Shown: in pieces, positions 40,704 through 50,483 of the stretch
Layout of the letters: each line of letters opens with the position of its first letter
Position numbering within the stretch: the first letter of the stretch is position 1
DNA from: Actinomycetes bacterium
GTDB taxonomy: Bacteria > Actinomycetota > Actinomycetes > Mycobacteriales > Mycobacteriaceae
Assembly (NCBI GenBank): GCA_023461275.1
Contig: JAEYMI010000105.1
Coordinates: forward strand, 72,100-136,099
DNA: 64,000 bases
Reading direction: 5' to 3'
Made by a program: the position numbers and the translations under genes
Notes under the pieces: model-generated
Database searches by the model: none
Seen by the model: the letters and a program-made list of their open reading frames with translations, nothing else
What the model was told of the DNA's origin: nothing

Positions 40704-41819
40704 GTGCATCCCGACGTAACCGCAGACCTGGAATCCCTCGACTCGACCCTGACCACCGTGGAAAAGGTCGTCGACGTCGAGGAGCTGCGTCGTCGGATCG
40801 ACGAGCTCGAGATGCAGGCCTCCGATCCCGAACTGTGGAACAACCAGGATCACGCGCAAAAGGTGACGAGTGAACTCTCGCACGCGCAGGCCGAATTCCG
40901 CCGGGTGACCGAGTTGCGTCAGCGCCTCGACGACATGCCGGTGCACTACGAGCTCGCCGAGTCCGAGGAAGGCGACGCCCAGGCGAGCGCACTCGCCGAC
41001 GCCGACACCGAGCGCGCGTCGCTGCGCGCCGACATCGAGGCGATGGAAGTCAAGACCATGCTGGCCGGCGAGTACGACTCGCGGGACGCCGTGGTCAACA
41101 TCCGGTCCGGCGCCGGTGGCGTGGACGCCGCCGACTGGGCACAGATGCTGATGCGGATGTACATCCGCTGGGCCGAACAGCACGGTTACGGCGTCGAGGT
41201 CTACGACACCTCCTACGCCGAGGAGGCGGGTCTCAAGAGCGCGACCTTCGCGGTCAAGGCGCCCTACATGTACGGCACGCTCTCGGTCGAACAGGGCACC
41301 CACCGGCTGGTGCGCATCAGCCCGTTCGACAACCAGGGCCGACGCCAGACCTCCTTCGCCGAGGTCGAGGTGCTGCCCGTCGTGGAGACCACCGACCACA
41401 TCGACGTCGACGAGAACGACGTCAAAGTCGACGTCTATCGATCGTCGGGTCCCGGCGGGCAGTCGGTGAACACCACCGACTCCGCGGTCCGCCTGACCCA
41501 CATCCCGACCGGCATCGTGGTGACCTGCCAGAACGAGAAGAGCCAGCTGCAGAACAAGGCGTCGGCGATGCGCGTCCTGCAGGCCAAGCTGTTGGCCCGC
41601 AAACAACAGGAGGAGCGCGCCGAGCTCGACGCGCTCAAGGGTGACGGCGGATCGAGCTGGGGCAACCAGATGCGCTCGTACGTGCTGCATCCGTACCAGA
41701 TGGTGAAGGACCTGCGCACCAACGTCGAAAGCAACAACCCCACGTCCGTTCTCGACGGCGAGATCGACGACTTCATCGAGGCCGGCATTCGCTGGCGAAT
41801 GGCCGAGACGAATGCCTGA
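40704..41819 (+). CDS. prfB: Peptide chain release factor RF2
   Basis: The 371-residue factor has the UGA/UAA-specific tripeptide SPF near 203 ([12 protein letters not shown]) and the hydrolysis motif GGQ near 251 (SGPGGQSVN). It terminates translation at UGA and UAA. The frame is continuous from GTG 40704: there is no in-frame UGA and no programmed frameshift, as is usual in Actinobacteria. Its stop overlaps the start of the MscS-type gene by 8 nt, so the two are coupled. Confidence 0.96.
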   Translation: MHPDVTADLESLDSTLTTVEKVVDVEELRRRIDELEMQASDPELWNNQDHAQKVTSELSHAQAEFRRVTELRQRLDDMPVHYELAESEEGDAQASALADADTERASLRADIEAMEVKTMLAGEYDSRDAVVNIRSGAGGVDAADWAQMLMRMYIRWAEQHGYGVEVYDTSYAEEAGLKSATFAVKAPYMYGTLSVEQGTHRLVRISPFDNQGRRQTSFAEVEVLPVVETTDHIDVDENDVKVDVYRSSGPGGQSVNTTDSAVRLTHIPTGIVVTCQNEKSQLQNKASAMRVLQAKLLARKQQEERAELDALKGDGGSSWGNQMRSYVLHPYQMVKDLRTNVESNNPTSVLDGEIDDFIEAGIRWRMAETNA

Positions 41820-42756
41820 TGTGGTGATGCTGGCCCTCGCGCCAGGCGCCACCGAAGCGGTGATCGGCCGGCTCTATCGGTGGCTGGCGACCTCGGGTCT
41901 GGAAATCCTGATCTGGGTGCTCGGCGCGCTGCTGGTCATCCGGTTCATCCGCTGGTCGGCGGCGAAGTACGTCGGCCGCATCGAGGATCAGTTCACCAAT
42001 AGCGATCTGATCGTCCAGACCGAGGACGCCAAACATCGCCGCGCGCTGATCGATGTGGTGGCGTGGACCCTGATCGTCATCGTCGTGATCATCGTCATCA
42101 TCCACTCGTTGTCGGTGCTCGGTGTGCCGATCACCGGGCTGGCCGGGCCCGGTGCGGTACTGGGTGCCGCACTCGGTTTCGGTGCGCAGCGTGTTGTGCA
42201 GGACGTTCTCGCGGGATTCTTCGTGGTCGCCGAAAAGCAGTACGGCTACGGCGATGTGGTGAATTTGACCTGCACCAGCTCGACGGTCGCCGAGGGCACG
42301 GTCGAAGACGTCACCCTACGGATGACCCGACTGCGTACCAGCGAGGGGGAGGTGATCACCGTGCCCAACGGGCAGATCATCACTGCCACCAACCTCTCCA
42401 AGGACTGGGCGCGTTCGGTGGTCGACGTACCGGTCCCCGCCGACGCCGACATCAGCACGGTCAACGACACACTTGCTCAGGTGGGCAAGGACTTCTACGC
42501 CGAAGAACGTTGGCATGACCTGCTGCTCGACGCGCCGTCGCCGCTGGGCGTCACCAGCCTCGAACTCGACTCGGTGACCGTGCGCATGGTGACCCGGACG
42601 CTGCCCGGCAAGCAGTTCGAGGTCAGCCGCGCGCTGCGCATCGCGATTGTGCAGGCGCTGGCCCGCGAGGGCATCTCGGTGGCCCCCGGACGTGAGGTGC
42701 AAGCGGCCGGCGGGCCACCGGCGACGCTCGCCGACGAAGCCGGAGACAAGTCATGA
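41812..42756 (+). CDS. MscS-family small-conductance mechanosensitive channel
   Basis: The 314-residue protein has membrane helices near 22-45 and 80-102, a pore-lining TM3 with small-residue packing ([18 protein letters not shown] near 108), then the beta domain with [39 protein letters not shown] near 167-195 and a C-terminal alpha/beta region. It would release solutes under hypo-osmotic stress. The first codons overlap prfB. The order RF2, MscS, Pro-rich membrane protein, FtsE, FtsX, SmpB matches the recalled M. tuberculosis Rv3105c-Rv3100c. Confidence 0.9.
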   Translation: MPDVVMLALAPGATEAVIGRLYRWLATSGLEILIWVLGALLVIRFIRWSAAKYVGRIEDQFTNSDLIVQTEDAKHRRALIDVVAWTLIVIVVIIVIIHSLSVLGVPITGLAGPGAVLGAALGFGAQRVVQDVLAGFFVVAEKQYGYGDVVNLTCTSSTVAEGTVEDVTLRMTRLRTSEGEVITVPNGQIITATNLSKDWARSVVDVPVPADADISTVNDTLAQVGKDFYAEERWHDLLLDAPSPLGVTSLELDSVTVRMVTRTLPGKQFEVSRALRIAIVQALAREGISVAPGREVQAAGGPPATLADEAGDKS

Positions 42757-43208
42757 CCAACGTGACCCCGTCGTCGTCGGCCTCGTCGCCCACGCCGGTC
42801 GACCGGCGGGCCGCATCGCGTCGGAAGTATCGCTGGGGCTATATCTACGGCACCCGGATCCGTACCAGTACCGCTGTGGTGGCGCTGGTATTCGTCGTGT
42901 GCGTGATCCTCTACGGCTACACCTCGCAGCGGTACGGGGTCGTCGCACCGCCGCCACCGGTTGCCCCACGGACAACCGTGACGACACCCACCTACAGCGA
43001 GCCGCCGTCGTCGATTCCGTCGAGCACTGCCGAGTCCTCCGCGACGACCGGCACGACGCAATCTCCCAGCGCGCCCTCGGGTGAGTCGAGCACATCCACC
43101 CCGAGCGGCTTCGGCGACCTTCTGCCCGGCGGTGCTCCGCAAACCACGCAGCCGCGGACACCGGAACCGCCGTTCGCCACAACGCAGACCACGCGTTCGG
43201 TTCCCTGA
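42753..43208 (+). CDS. Ser/Thr/Pro-rich single-pass membrane protein (Rv3103c-like)
   Basis: The 151-residue protein has a polar N-terminus, one membrane helix near 41-59 (AVVALVFVVCVILYGY) and an extracytoplasmic tail dominated by Ser, Thr and Pro. It starts within the MscS gene's stop (ATGA). Its place before ftsEX suggests a cell-envelope role, but nothing is demonstrable. A hairpin terminator follows. Confidence 0.75.
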   Translation: MTNVTPSSSASSPTPVDRRAASRRKYRWGYIYGTRIRTSTAVVALVFVVCVILYGYTSQRYGVVAPPPPVAPRTTVTTPTYSEPPSSIPSSTAESSATTGTTQSPSAPSGESSTSTPSGFGDLLPGGAPQTTQPRTPEPPFATTQTTRSVP

Positions 43209-43236
43209 CCGACGACGCCCCGACAGGCACCACGAG

Positions 43237-43258
43237 AACCTGAGCGGCTGCTCAGGTT
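43237..43258 (+). terminator. Hairpin between the prfB operon and ftsE
   Basis: A perfect 9-bp stem, AACCTGAGC/GCTCAGGTT, with a GGCT loop. It has no T-run. It also overlaps the expected -35 position of ftsE, so it may be regulatory. Confidence 0.55.
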
Positions 43259-43266
43259 CGCATCGT

Positions 43267-43272
43267 TACACT
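43267..43272 (+). promoter_or_regulatory. -10 element, leaderless ftsE
   Basis: TACACT ends 8 nt before GTG 43281. Confidence 0.5.
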
Positions 43273-43280
43273 GGCTTGCT

Positions 43281-43967
43281 GTGATCAAGCTGGAGAACGT
43301 CACGATGCAGTACAAGGCATCCAGTCGCCCGGCATTGTCCGACCTGGATCTCGAAGTCGAGAAGGGAGAGTTCGCCTTCTTGATCGGTCCGTCCGGTTCG
43401 GGCAAGTCGACCTTTTTCCGGCTCCTGCTCAAAGAGGACCGGCCGACCAGGGGCGACGTGTGGGTGGGGGATTACCACGTCAATCAGCTCAAGGCGCGGA
43501 TGGTGCCCAAGCTGCGGCAGTCGATGGGGTGCGTCTTCCAGGACTTCCGGCTGCTGCAGCAGAAGTCGGTGGCCGAGAACGTCGCCTTCGCCCTCGAGGT
43601 GATCGGCAAGTCGCCCTCGACGATCCGTCGGGTGGTGCCCGAGGTCCTCGACTACGTCGGTCTGTCCGGCAAAGCCGACCGCATGCCCAACGAGTTGTCC
43701 GGTGGTGAGGCGCAGCGTGTGGCCATTGCCCGTGCCATCGTCAACCGTCCCATGGTGCTGTTGGCCGACGAGCCGACCGGAAACCTCGATCCCGAGACCA
43801 GCGAGGAGATCGTCGACGTCCTCGACCGGGTGAACCGACGCGGAACCACCGTCGTCATGGCCACCCACGATCGTCACATCGTCGACTCCATGAGACGTCG
43901 GGTGCTGGAGTTCGACAACGGCCGCCTGGTCCGCAACGACCCGCGAGGGGTGTACGGCATCGGCTGA
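43281..43967 (+). CDS. ftsE: FtsE, cell-division ABC ATPase
   Basis: The 228-residue ATPase has Walker [10 protein letters not shown] near 36, signature [16 protein letters not shown] near 138 and Walker [16 protein letters not shown] near 158, all intact. With FtsX it forms the type VII ABC complex that activates peptidoglycan hydrolases at the septum (RipC in mycobacteria). The GTG start is defined by the -10 8 nt upstream. ftsX follows 56 nt later. Confidence 0.96.
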   Translation: MIKLENVTMQYKASSRPALSDLDLEVEKGEFAFLIGPSGSGKSTFFRLLLKEDRPTRGDVWVGDYHVNQLKARMVPKLRQSMGCVFQDFRLLQQKSVAENVAFALEVIGKSPSTIRRVVPEVLDYVGLSGKADRMPNELSGGEAQRVAIARAIVNRPMVLLADEPTGNLDPETSEEIVDVLDRVNRRGTTVVMATHDRHIVDSMRRRVLEFDNGRLVRNDPRGVYGIG

Positions 43968-44023
43968 CCCGTGCTCAGCGACCCCGTACACCTCGACGTC
44001 AGCGAAGGAACGACTGAAGCAGC

Positions 44024-44932
44024 ATGCGCGCCAACTTCATCATCAGCGAAGTCCTCAACGGACTGCGCCGCAATGTCACCATGACGATCGCGATGATCCT
44101 GACCACCGCGATCACCCTCGGCATGTTCGGCGGTGGTCTGTTGGTCATCCAGATGGCGGACAAGAGCCAGAAGATCTTCCTCGATCGCGTTGAGATGCAG
44201 TTCTTCATCAACGACGCGGTGTCGGCGGCCGATCCGGGCTGCCAGAAGAATCCGTGCGCACAGTTGCGCACCGACCTGGAGAAGCAGCCGGGTGTCGCAT
44301 CGGTCTCCTACATCGATCAGAACGAGGCGTTCGAGTCCGCCAAGCAGACCTTCAAGGACAACCCCGACATCGCCGACAACATCCGCGAGGGCACCATCCC
44401 GGCGTCGCTGAAAGTCCGGATGGCCGATCCGCAGCAGTTCGGTACGGTGCTCGACGAGTTCAAGGACCGCAAGGATCTCGGCGTCGACGGCGTGCTCGAC
44501 CAACGTGAATTGGTCAAACGCATCTTCAGCGTGCTCGACGGAACACGCAACGCGGCCTTCGCGATAGCGCTGGTGCTGGCTCTCGCGGCGATCCTGTTGA
44601 TCGTGAACACGGTGCAGATCGCGGCCTTCACCCGCCGAACCGAGGTGTCGATCATGCGGCTGGTGGGTGCCACCCGGTGGTACACCCAGCTGCCCTTCCT
44701 GCTCGAGGCGGTGGTCGCGGCGCTGGTCGGCGCATTCCTGGCCATCGGGGGATTGTTTGCCGCCAAAGTGTTGTTCTTCGACAATGCGCTGCGTGATCTC
44801 TACGGAGTCAACATCCTCGCCCGCATCACCGCGACCGACGTTCTGTTCGTGTCACCGTGGCTGATCCTGGGCGGAATTCTGTTGGCAGGCGTGACCGCGT
44901 ATGTCACCCTGCGTGTGTACGTGCGTGAATGA
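44024..44932 (+). CDS. ftsX: FtsX, cell-division ABC permease
   Basis: The 302-residue protein has four membrane helices: one near 20-42, then three near 180-203, 228-252 and 275-297. A ~135-residue extracytoplasmic domain (about 45-175) includes a cysteine pair in PGCQKNPCAQL that probably forms a disulfide. The layout is typical FtsX. It transmits FtsE ATP hydrolysis to cell-wall hydrolases outside the membrane. smpB follows after 25 nt. Confidence 0.95.
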   Translation: MRANFIISEVLNGLRRNVTMTIAMILTTAITLGMFGGGLLVIQMADKSQKIFLDRVEMQFFINDAVSAADPGCQKNPCAQLRTDLEKQPGVASVSYIDQNEAFESAKQTFKDNPDIADNIREGTIPASLKVRMADPQQFGTVLDEFKDRKDLGVDGVLDQRELVKRIFSVLDGTRNAAFAIALVLALAAILLIVNTVQIAAFTRRTEVSIMRLVGATRWYTQLPFLLEAVVAALVGAFLAIGGLFAAKVLFFDNALRDLYGVNILARITATDVLFVSPWLILGGILLAGVTAYVTLRVYVRE

Positions 44933-44957
44933 CAGACCACCGCAGGAGGTGTGAGAC

Positions 44958-45431
44958 ATGGTGAAAGAAAAGGGTCGCAATGTGATTGCGAGCAATCGGA
45001 AGGCGCGACACGACTACGCCGTGCTCGACATCTACGAGGCCGGCATCGCGCTGGTGGGTACCGAGGTGAAGAGTCTGCGCGCCGGTAAGGCGTCGTTGGT
45101 GGACTCCTTCGCCACCATCGACGACGGCGAGGTGTGGTTGCACGCCTTGCATATTCCGGAGTACACCAACGGTTCCTGGACGAATCATCCGGTGCGCCGC
45201 AAGCGCAAGCTGCTGATGCATCGGCGTGAGATCGACACGTTGATCGGCAAGATCCGCGATGGCAACCTGACGCTGGTACCGCTGTCGATGTACTTCAACG
45301 ATGGTCGGGTCAAGGTCGAGTTGGCGCTGGCGCGCGGTAAGCAGGCACACGACAAGCGCCAGGACATCGCCAAGCGCACTGCCCGACGCGAGGTCGAGCG
45401 AGAGGTCGGTCGTCGCGTCAAAGGAATGTGA
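44958..45431 (+). CDS. smpB: SmpB, tmRNA-binding trans-translation protein
   Basis: The 157-residue protein begins [19 protein letters not shown] and contains [18 protein letters not shown] near 36, [21 protein letters not shown] near 74 ([18 protein letters not shown]), and a basic C-terminal tail ([18 protein letters not shown]) that enters the ribosomal A site. It delivers tmRNA to stalled ribosomes. A strong AGGAGG lies 9 nt before ATG 44958. Its RNA partner tmRNA is encoded 11.7 kb downstream rather than next door. Confidence 0.96.
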   Translation: MVKEKGRNVIASNRKARHDYAVLDIYEAGIALVGTEVKSLRAGKASLVDSFATIDDGEVWLHALHIPEYTNGSWTNHPVRRKRKLLMHRREIDTLIGKIRDGNLTLVPLSMYFNDGRVKVELALARGKQAHDKRQDIAKRTARREVEREVGRRVKGM

Positions 45432-45438
45432 TCCGCAG

Positions 45439-46710
45439 GTGAGGGGGCCGCACATTCGCCTGTTGGCGCTCCTGGCGGTAGTGCTCGGTGTGATCGCGAT
45501 GTCGGTCGCGTGTACGCCGCAGCCGCAAGGTCGGCTCGGTGGTGACGGGCCGGCGTTGCCGGGCGTCGCGGCCACCCCACCGATGGGCTGGAACAGCTGG
45601 AACACCTTCGGCTGCAACATCACTGAACAGATCATCAAGGCGCAGGCCGACGCGCTGGTCTCGACCGGGATGCGCGACGCCGGATACACCTACGTCGTCG
45701 TCGACGACTGCTGGGCCGCACCCACCCGGGCCGCCGACGGTGCCCTGCAGGCCGATCCGGTCCGATTCCCTTCCGGCATGGCCGCTCTCGCCGAGTACGT
45801 CCACTCGCGGGGTCTGCGTTTCGGCCTGTATTCGGGGGCCGGTGACAAGACCTGCACCCAATTCCAGGGTGTCTACCCGGGCGCGACGGGAAGTCGCGGC
45901 CACGAGACGCAGGATGCGAACACGTTCGCGCAGTGGCAGGTCGACTACCTGAAATACGACTGGTGTTCGGCCGACGCGAACCTCTCGGACCAGGTCGACG
46001 CCTTCACGGCGATGCGAGATGCCTTGCGCGCCACCGGACGTCGAATCGTGTACAGCATCAACCCGAATAGCGGTGTGGCCGGATCAGTACCGGGCGCCGA
46101 CCACGACTGGGGCGGGGTGGCCACGATGACACGGGTCACCAACGACATCACTCCGGCGTGGACGACCACCGGCGGACCGTCGGGCGCCCAGGGCATCGAG
46201 AACATCGTCGACGCCGTGGCGCCGCTGTCCCAACGGGTGCGGGCCGGTGCCTACAACGATCCCGACATGCTGGTCGTCGGGACGTCGGCGGCCACGCCGC
46301 TCACCGTCTCCCAGCAACGCAGCCAGATGTCGATGTGGGCGATGATGGCCGCACCGCTCATCGCGGGCAACGACCTCACCGCGATGACACCGGAAACACT
46401 TGCCACGCTCACCAATCCGACGATTCTGGCCATCGATCAGGATGCCCGCGTCAACGCCGGAGCGCGGGTCGACGACGATCCGGAGATCTGGGTCCGCGCC
46501 ATCGGCAACAAGGGCCTCGCGGTGTCGATGACTAACCGTGGCGATCATCCCCGGTCGCTGTCGGTGGCGCTGGCCAGTCTCGGCCTCACCGGCGACGCGA
46601 CGGTCACCGGCGTCGACGCCTGGACCGGGCGGCGATACCAGGCCGCTCAGGGACGCCTGCGGGTCGACGATGTCGGCGTCGACGACACGGTGGTCCTGCG
46701 GATCGAATAG
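45439..46710 (+). CDS. GH27 alpha-galactosidase-like glycoside hydrolase, lipoprotein
   Basis: GTG 45439 gives 423 residues with a signal peptide ending in the lipobox SVAC near 25. The catalytic (beta/alpha)8 domain starts PPMGWNSWNTFGCNI, typical of GH27. The nucleophile Asp is in YLKYDWC near 173, the acid/base Asp in YNDPDML near 274, and a C-terminal beta domain follows. It would cleave alpha-galactosides or alpha-N-acetylgalactosaminides outside the membrane. It starts 7 nt after smpB; a longer in-frame start inside smpB is rejected because it would hide the signal peptide. It marks the left boundary of the smpB-ssrA accessory block. Confidence 0.85.
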   Translation: MRGPHIRLLALLAVVLGVIAMSVACTPQPQGRLGGDGPALPGVAATPPMGWNSWNTFGCNITEQIIKAQADALVSTGMRDAGYTYVVVDDCWAAPTRAADGALQADPVRFPSGMAALAEYVHSRGLRFGLYSGAGDKTCTQFQGVYPGATGSRGHETQDANTFAQWQVDYLKYDWCSADANLSDQVDAFTAMRDALRATGRRIVYSINPNSGVAGSVPGADHDWGGVATMTRVTNDITPAWTTTGGPSGAQGIENIVDAVAPLSQRVRAGAYNDPDMLVVGTSAATPLTVSQQRSQMSMWAMMAAPLIAGNDLTAMTPETLATLTNPTILAIDQDARVNAGARVDDDPEIWVRAIGNKGLAVSMTNRGDHPRSLSVALASLGLTGDATVTGVDAWTGRRYQAAQGRLRVDDVGVDDTVVLRIE

Positions 46711-46743
46711 TCCGGTCGGTCGGTCTTGTCGATCGGCAATGGT

Positions 46744-47121
46744 CTAGGGCCGCAACTTCTCGACCATCTCGTAGAGGTTGCCCGGCGTCACCATCCAGTC
46801 CGCGGTCCCGTGGAAGTCGAACTGGAACTCGATCGTCGGGCCGGGCCGCTTGATCTGAACCAGGCATCGCTGGAAGCGCGTGCCGTTGACGGCCGTGACG
46901 TCGCCGAGTTCGATTGCCTTGTCGATGACGTCGAAGTTGTCGGGGGTTTGGCCTTCCCAGTTGTCGGCGTAGTACGCGAATCCGAACATGCGGCGCCGTG
47001 GTGAGATCTCGATCACCAATGAAATTCCCACCCAGCCGGAGGTGACGTAGACCTCGTCGGAAATGATGAGCTGCCCGATCTCGTGAATGAGCTCATCGGC
47101 GCGTGGGTTCGGTGCGGTCAT
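46744..47121 (-). CDS. Small protein resembling YezG/DUF600 immunity-type proteins
   Basis: This 125-residue acidic protein has no membrane segment. The C-terminal part (IEFQFDFHGTADWMVTPGNLYEMVEKLRP, of which TPGNLYEMVEKLRP is diagnostic) resembles the ending of YezG/DUF600 antitoxin or immunity proteins. The resemblance is weak. No polymorphic toxin is adjacent. GGGGGC precedes ATG 47121. It is convergent with the GH27 gene and divergent from the antigen-85-like gene. Confidence 0.5.
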   Translation of the reverse strand: MTAPNPRADELIHEIGQLIISDEVYVTSGWVGISLVIEISPRRRMFGFAYYADNWEGQTPDNFDVIDKAIELGDVTAVNGTRFQRCLVQIKRPGPTIEFQFDFHGTADWMVTPGNLYEMVEKLRP

Positions 47122-47228
47122 GTCGTGCCCCCATGGATTGTGAGTTCATCTAACGATCTGGTGACGGTTGGATGGCGACGGGCGCGCTGACTGAGCATCC
47201 GCACGCACGGGCCGATATAACTGCGCCC

Positions 47229-48203
47229 ATGACGACTTGGGGGATCAGGAAACGACGCACCGCGCTCGGCGTGATCATAGGGGTTCTGCTGGCCGCGGTG
47301 GCGGGAGCGGTCGGCGTTCCGGCCGCGAATGCCGCGCACGTCACCGGCATTCAGCGCGTGGACGGGCAATTGTCGATCGTCAACGTCTTCTCGCCCTCGA
47401 TGGGGCGGATCATTCCTAATCAGGTGCTATCGGGCGGTGCCGGATCCAAACCGGTGCTCTACCTGCTCAACGGGCGGGCCGGTGGCGTCGACGGCGACAG
47501 TTGGTTGCAGCAGACGAACTATCGCCAGTTCTTCGCCGGCAAGGACGTCACCGTCGTATCGCCGCTCGGTGGACCGTACTCGTGGTACGCCGACTGGCAG
47601 CAGCCCGACCCGAAGCTGGGCGTGAACAAGTGGGAGACCTATCTGCTGCGGGAGTTGCCGTCGGCCATCGCCGGGCCGCTGAAGACCAACGGCCGTAACG
47701 CCGTCGCCGGGCTCTCACTCAGCGGTGGGCCGGCGCTGGACCTGGCCGGCCGCGGCGGTGGACTCTACCGGGCGGCCGCGTCCTTCAGTGGATGTCCGGC
47801 GATCAGTGCCCCGCCGGCGACCGCGGGCGTCATCGCGACCACCGCTCTCGGTGGCGGTAACGCGCTCAACATGTTCGGTCCGCCCGGTTCGCCGGCCTGG
47901 TTTGATCACGATCCGTCCCGCAATCCCGGACGACTGGCAGGCAAGGCGATCTATCTCGGTGCGGCCGTGGGCATCCCCGGCGCACCCGACGCGGCGCCGT
48001 TGGGCGCGCCGACGTTGCTGGCCGGCCCGGCGCAGGTGGAGATGGCGACCAAGTGGTGCACCGACCAGCTCAGCGCCGCACTCAACGGTGCCAGGATTCC
48101 GCACACCTACCGCGTCTTCCCCCAGGGTGCGCACACCTGGGCGCTGTTCGAGAACGAGTTGCGCGACGGCTGGCGGGTGCTCGGCCCGGCGCTGGGGGCT
48201 TGA
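47229..48203 (+). CDS. Secreted antigen-85-like esterase / putative mycolyltransferase
   Basis: The 324-residue precursor has a Sec signal peptide (residues ~1-35, cleavage near AANA-AHV). The alpha/beta fold has LYLLNGRAGGVDGDSW near 74, a nucleophile elbow GLSLSGG near 160 and a late His in FPQGAHTWALF near 300, the pattern of mycolyltransferases and antigen 85 relatives in mycolate-bearing bacteria. It may transfer mycolates to trehalose or arabinogalactan, or simply be a carboxylesterase. ATG 47229 lies 7 nt after TATAAC, so it is possibly leaderless. Confidence 0.78.
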   Translation: MTTWGIRKRRTALGVIIGVLLAAVAGAVGVPAANAAHVTGIQRVDGQLSIVNVFSPSMGRIIPNQVLSGGAGSKPVLYLLNGRAGGVDGDSWLQQTNYRQFFAGKDVTVVSPLGGPYSWYADWQQPDPKLGVNKWETYLLRELPSAIAGPLKTNGRNAVAGLSLSGGPALDLAGRGGGLYRAAASFSGCPAISAPPATAGVIATTALGGGNALNMFGPPGSPAWFDHDPSRNPGRLAGKAIYLGAAVGIPGAPDAAPLGAPTLLAGPAQVEMATKWCTDQLSAALNGARIPHTYRVFPQGAHTWALFENELRDGWRVLGPALGA

Positions 48204-48495
48204 GGGAGTGGTCGAAATTGTGCCGATTTGCGTGCAATTCCGTGTCATCACGGTTCGGTATCGAATCCTCACCGCCCATGTGGATTTAGGTTTCGCTGCA
48301 ATCGCTTAGCGCGAAGTTCAACAGAAAAGTCGATATTTACTACAGAGCATCGGCGATGGTGGTATGGTTTCGAGTTGAGATCTTTCTGCAGCCTTCTTAG
48401 GTGAATAACCGCAGGTCGGGACCGGATTTCACGGGTCGTGTCGGGAGTGCCCGAATTGTCGACACGGTGTGTCCGGTGGGGCTAAATTTCGTGCC
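48204..48495 (+). other. Gene-free stretch before the amidohydrolase cluster
   Basis: No coding frame is convincing. The left half (48230-48400) is AT-richer than its neighbours. CGTGTC (48437-48442) and GACACG (48461-48466) can pair with an inner GGG-AGTG-CCC. The right arm falls where the -35 of the amidohydrolase promoter should be, so this may be an operator. Confidence 0.4.
48483..48488 (+). promoter_or_regulatory. -10 element, leaderless amidohydrolase gene
   Basis: TAAATT ends 7 nt before ATG 48496 and argues against the in-frame start at 48469. Confidence 0.55.
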
Positions 48496-49779
48496 ATGAA
48501 CACCCCCTCCGCTGGCAAACGCACCGTGATCCGCAATGCTCGAGTGTTCGATGGAGTATCGACAAAGATCGTTGATTCAGCTGATGTCGTCATTGAAGGC
48601 TCGAAGATAGCCGCTATTTCCACAAACCCGGTGGGAAACCAACCCGGCACCGAGACCGTCGAAATCGACGGCCGTGGAGAATTCCTGATGCCCGGGATGA
48701 CTGACGCTCACGTTCATCTGATGGGAAATGCGAATGGCTATCTGGATTTCGTGGCCGGACCCAACGGATTATTGGTCGGCAACACCATCGCCGAGGCAAA
48801 ACGCATGCTCCTGCGCGGATTCACCTCGGTGCGGGACATGGGCGGCGATACCGCGCCGGTCAAGACCCTGATCGACCGAGGCGTTTTCGAGGGTCCACGC
48901 ATTTTCCCCAGCCAAGCGATGGTGTCGCAGACATCAGGCCACGGCGACTTCGCCTTCGTCCACGAGACCCCCATCGACTTCGGTGGTGGACCGAGCCGGA
49001 CCGATTCCATCGGATTCACGCGAACCGTCGACGGTGTCGCGCACGTCCTGACCGCGGTGCGTGAGCAACTGCGTCGAGGTGCGTCGCAGATCAAGCTCAC
49101 CATCGGCGGCGGTGCTGCGTCGATGTATGACCCCCTGTACACGCTGCAATTCACACCAGAGGAAATGCGGGCCGCCGTGCAGGCCGCCGAGGACTACGGC
49201 ACGTACGTTGCGACGCACGTGTACACGGTGCCCGGTATCACCCGGGCCATCGAGGCAGGGGTGCGGTCGATCGAACACGGGCATCTCGCCGACGAGGCGA
49301 CGGTCGCACTCATCGGTGAGAAGGACATCTGGTTGTCGATGCAGCCCTTCGCCGAAGACGATCACCACTATCCAGATCCCGATCGTGCGGACAAGAACCG
49401 TCAGATCTGCAACGGCACCGCAGCTGTGTACGGCTGGGCCAAGAAGCACGGCGTGAAGACGGCTTTCGGGACCGATCTGCTGCTCGAGCCGGAATCGGCT
49501 GCGCTCCAAAGCGCCATGGCTGCCCGCCTCGGCGAGTTCTTCACCAATGCGGAGGCGCTCACCATGCTGACATCGGGCAACGCCTCGTTGTTCGAGATGG
49601 CCGGTGAACGCAACCCTTATCACGGGGCATCACTGGGCGTCATCAAAGAGGGTGCCTGGGCGGACCTGCTGCTGTTCGACGGTGATCCAATGGCGGACAT
49701 CTCGGTGATTGCCGACCCTGAGAAGAATCTGCGGGTGATCATCAAGGACGGAGCAGTCGTCAAGAACGCGACGGTATAA
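48496..49779 (+). CDS. Metal-dependent amidohydrolase (imidazolonepropionase/prolidase-like)
   Basis: The 427-residue protein has a complete amidohydrolase-superfamily site: DAHVHL near 71, a Lys in QIKLTIGGG near 198 that could be carboxylated, THVY near 240, EHGHLAD near 261 and GTDLLLEPE near 326. These support a binuclear metal centre. The C-terminal beta part (GAWADLLLFDGDPMADI) completes the composite barrel. It may hydrolyse an N-acyl amino acid, dipeptide or lactam; the product could feed glutamate to the decarboxylase downstream, but this is a guess. The next gene starts 5 nt after its stop. Confidence 0.83.
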   Translation: MNTPSAGKRTVIRNARVFDGVSTKIVDSADVVIEGSKIAAISTNPVGNQPGTETVEIDGRGEFLMPGMTDAHVHLMGNANGYLDFVAGPNGLLVGNTIAEAKRMLLRGFTSVRDMGGDTAPVKTLIDRGVFEGPRIFPSQAMVSQTSGHGDFAFVHETPIDFGGGPSRTDSIGFTRTVDGVAHVLTAVREQLRRGASQIKLTIGGGAASMYDPLYTLQFTPEEMRAAVQAAEDYGTYVATHVYTVPGITRAIEAGVRSIEHGHLADEATVALIGEKDIWLSMQPFAEDDHHYPDPDRADKNRQICNGTAAVYGWAKKHGVKTAFGTDLLLEPESAALQSAMAARLGEFFTNAEALTMLTSGNASLFEMAGERNPYHGASLGVIKEGAWADLLLFDGDPMADISVIADPEKNLRVIIKDGAVVKNATV

Positions 49780-49784
49780 CCGCA

Positions 49785-50483
49785 ATGACAGAACCACTGT
49801 TGTATGCCGAAGACATTGCAGTTCGTGCCTCGTGGGGTCCGATCTACGGACCCACCAGTCTGTCCGTCGCGCCGGGTGGAGTGACCGTCCTGGTCGGTTC
49901 CGGCGGCCGCGGCCGGACGGCACTGTTGCTGACGCTGTCCGGGCGGATGAAGCCGACGTCGGGCACGCTGACGGCCTTCGGCCGGACCAACGACGCCCAG
50001 CATCTGTTCAACCGGGCGGCCATCGCCGATATCGATGAAGTCGACGGAATCGAGCAGACCATTCGCGTGCATGACGTCGTCACCGAGCAGCTCCGCTGGC
50101 AGGCCAAGTGGTACAAGTGGGTTCCGCAGTCGAGGCAGGAAGACCTGGAGCGACTGTGCCGACCCGTGTTCGGTGACCTCTCGATTCCGAGCATGGACGC
50201 CTACGTCGAAGAACTGCCCGAACTGACCGGGGCACTACTCCGGATCGCGATGGCCAACATCCGCAAACCGCCGCTTTTGGTGGTCGGGGGTGTCGATCGC
50301 CTCACCAGAATCGATAGTGCCCAGCAATTGCTGAATCGTCTTGTCGCACTTGGCAGTGAGCAGACGGTGATCACCGCCGACGTCAATGGGGTGTTTGCCG
50401 ACTCGCACGTGCGCGATGCCGTGACAGTGCACAACCTGACCGATGACGAGTTCATCCGGATCGAAGAACAGGACCTTGGCTGA
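49785..50483 (+). CDS. Degenerate ABC-type ATPase, partner of the YhgE/Pip protein
   Basis: The 232-residue protein keeps the ABC ATPase outline (YGPTSLSVAPGGVTVLVGSGG, then SGRMKPTSGTLTAFG) but its catalytic elements are damaged. Walker A reads GSGGRGRT with Arg for Lys. The signature region is LPELTGALLRIAMA instead of LSGGQ. Walker B reads PLLVVGGVDRL without the DE pair. It may bind nucleotide weakly or act as a structural partner. Its stop overlaps the YhgE/Pip start (TGATG), so the two are coupled and probably form one membrane complex. Confidence 0.78.
   Translation: MTEPLLYAEDIAVRASWGPIYGPTSLSVAPGGVTVLVGSGGRGRTALLLTLSGRMKPTSGTLTAFGRTNDAQHLFNRAAIADIDEVDGIEQTIRVHDVVTEQLRWQAKWYKWVPQSRQEDLERLCRPVFGDLSIPSMDAYVEELPELTGALLRIAMANIRKPPLLVVGGVDRLTRIDSAQQLLNRLVALGSEQTVITADVNGVFADSHVRDAVTVHNLTDDEFIRIEEQDLG

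Noticed and set aside
38855..40843. 662-codon minus-strand open frame
   Set aside because: It crosses the MBL hydrolase, hisN and the 40286 gene in the wrong frame or strand and shows no family motif.
40704..41819. Programmed +1 frameshift in prfB
   Set aside because: The RF2 frame is continuous with no early in-frame TGA, as expected in Actinobacteria.
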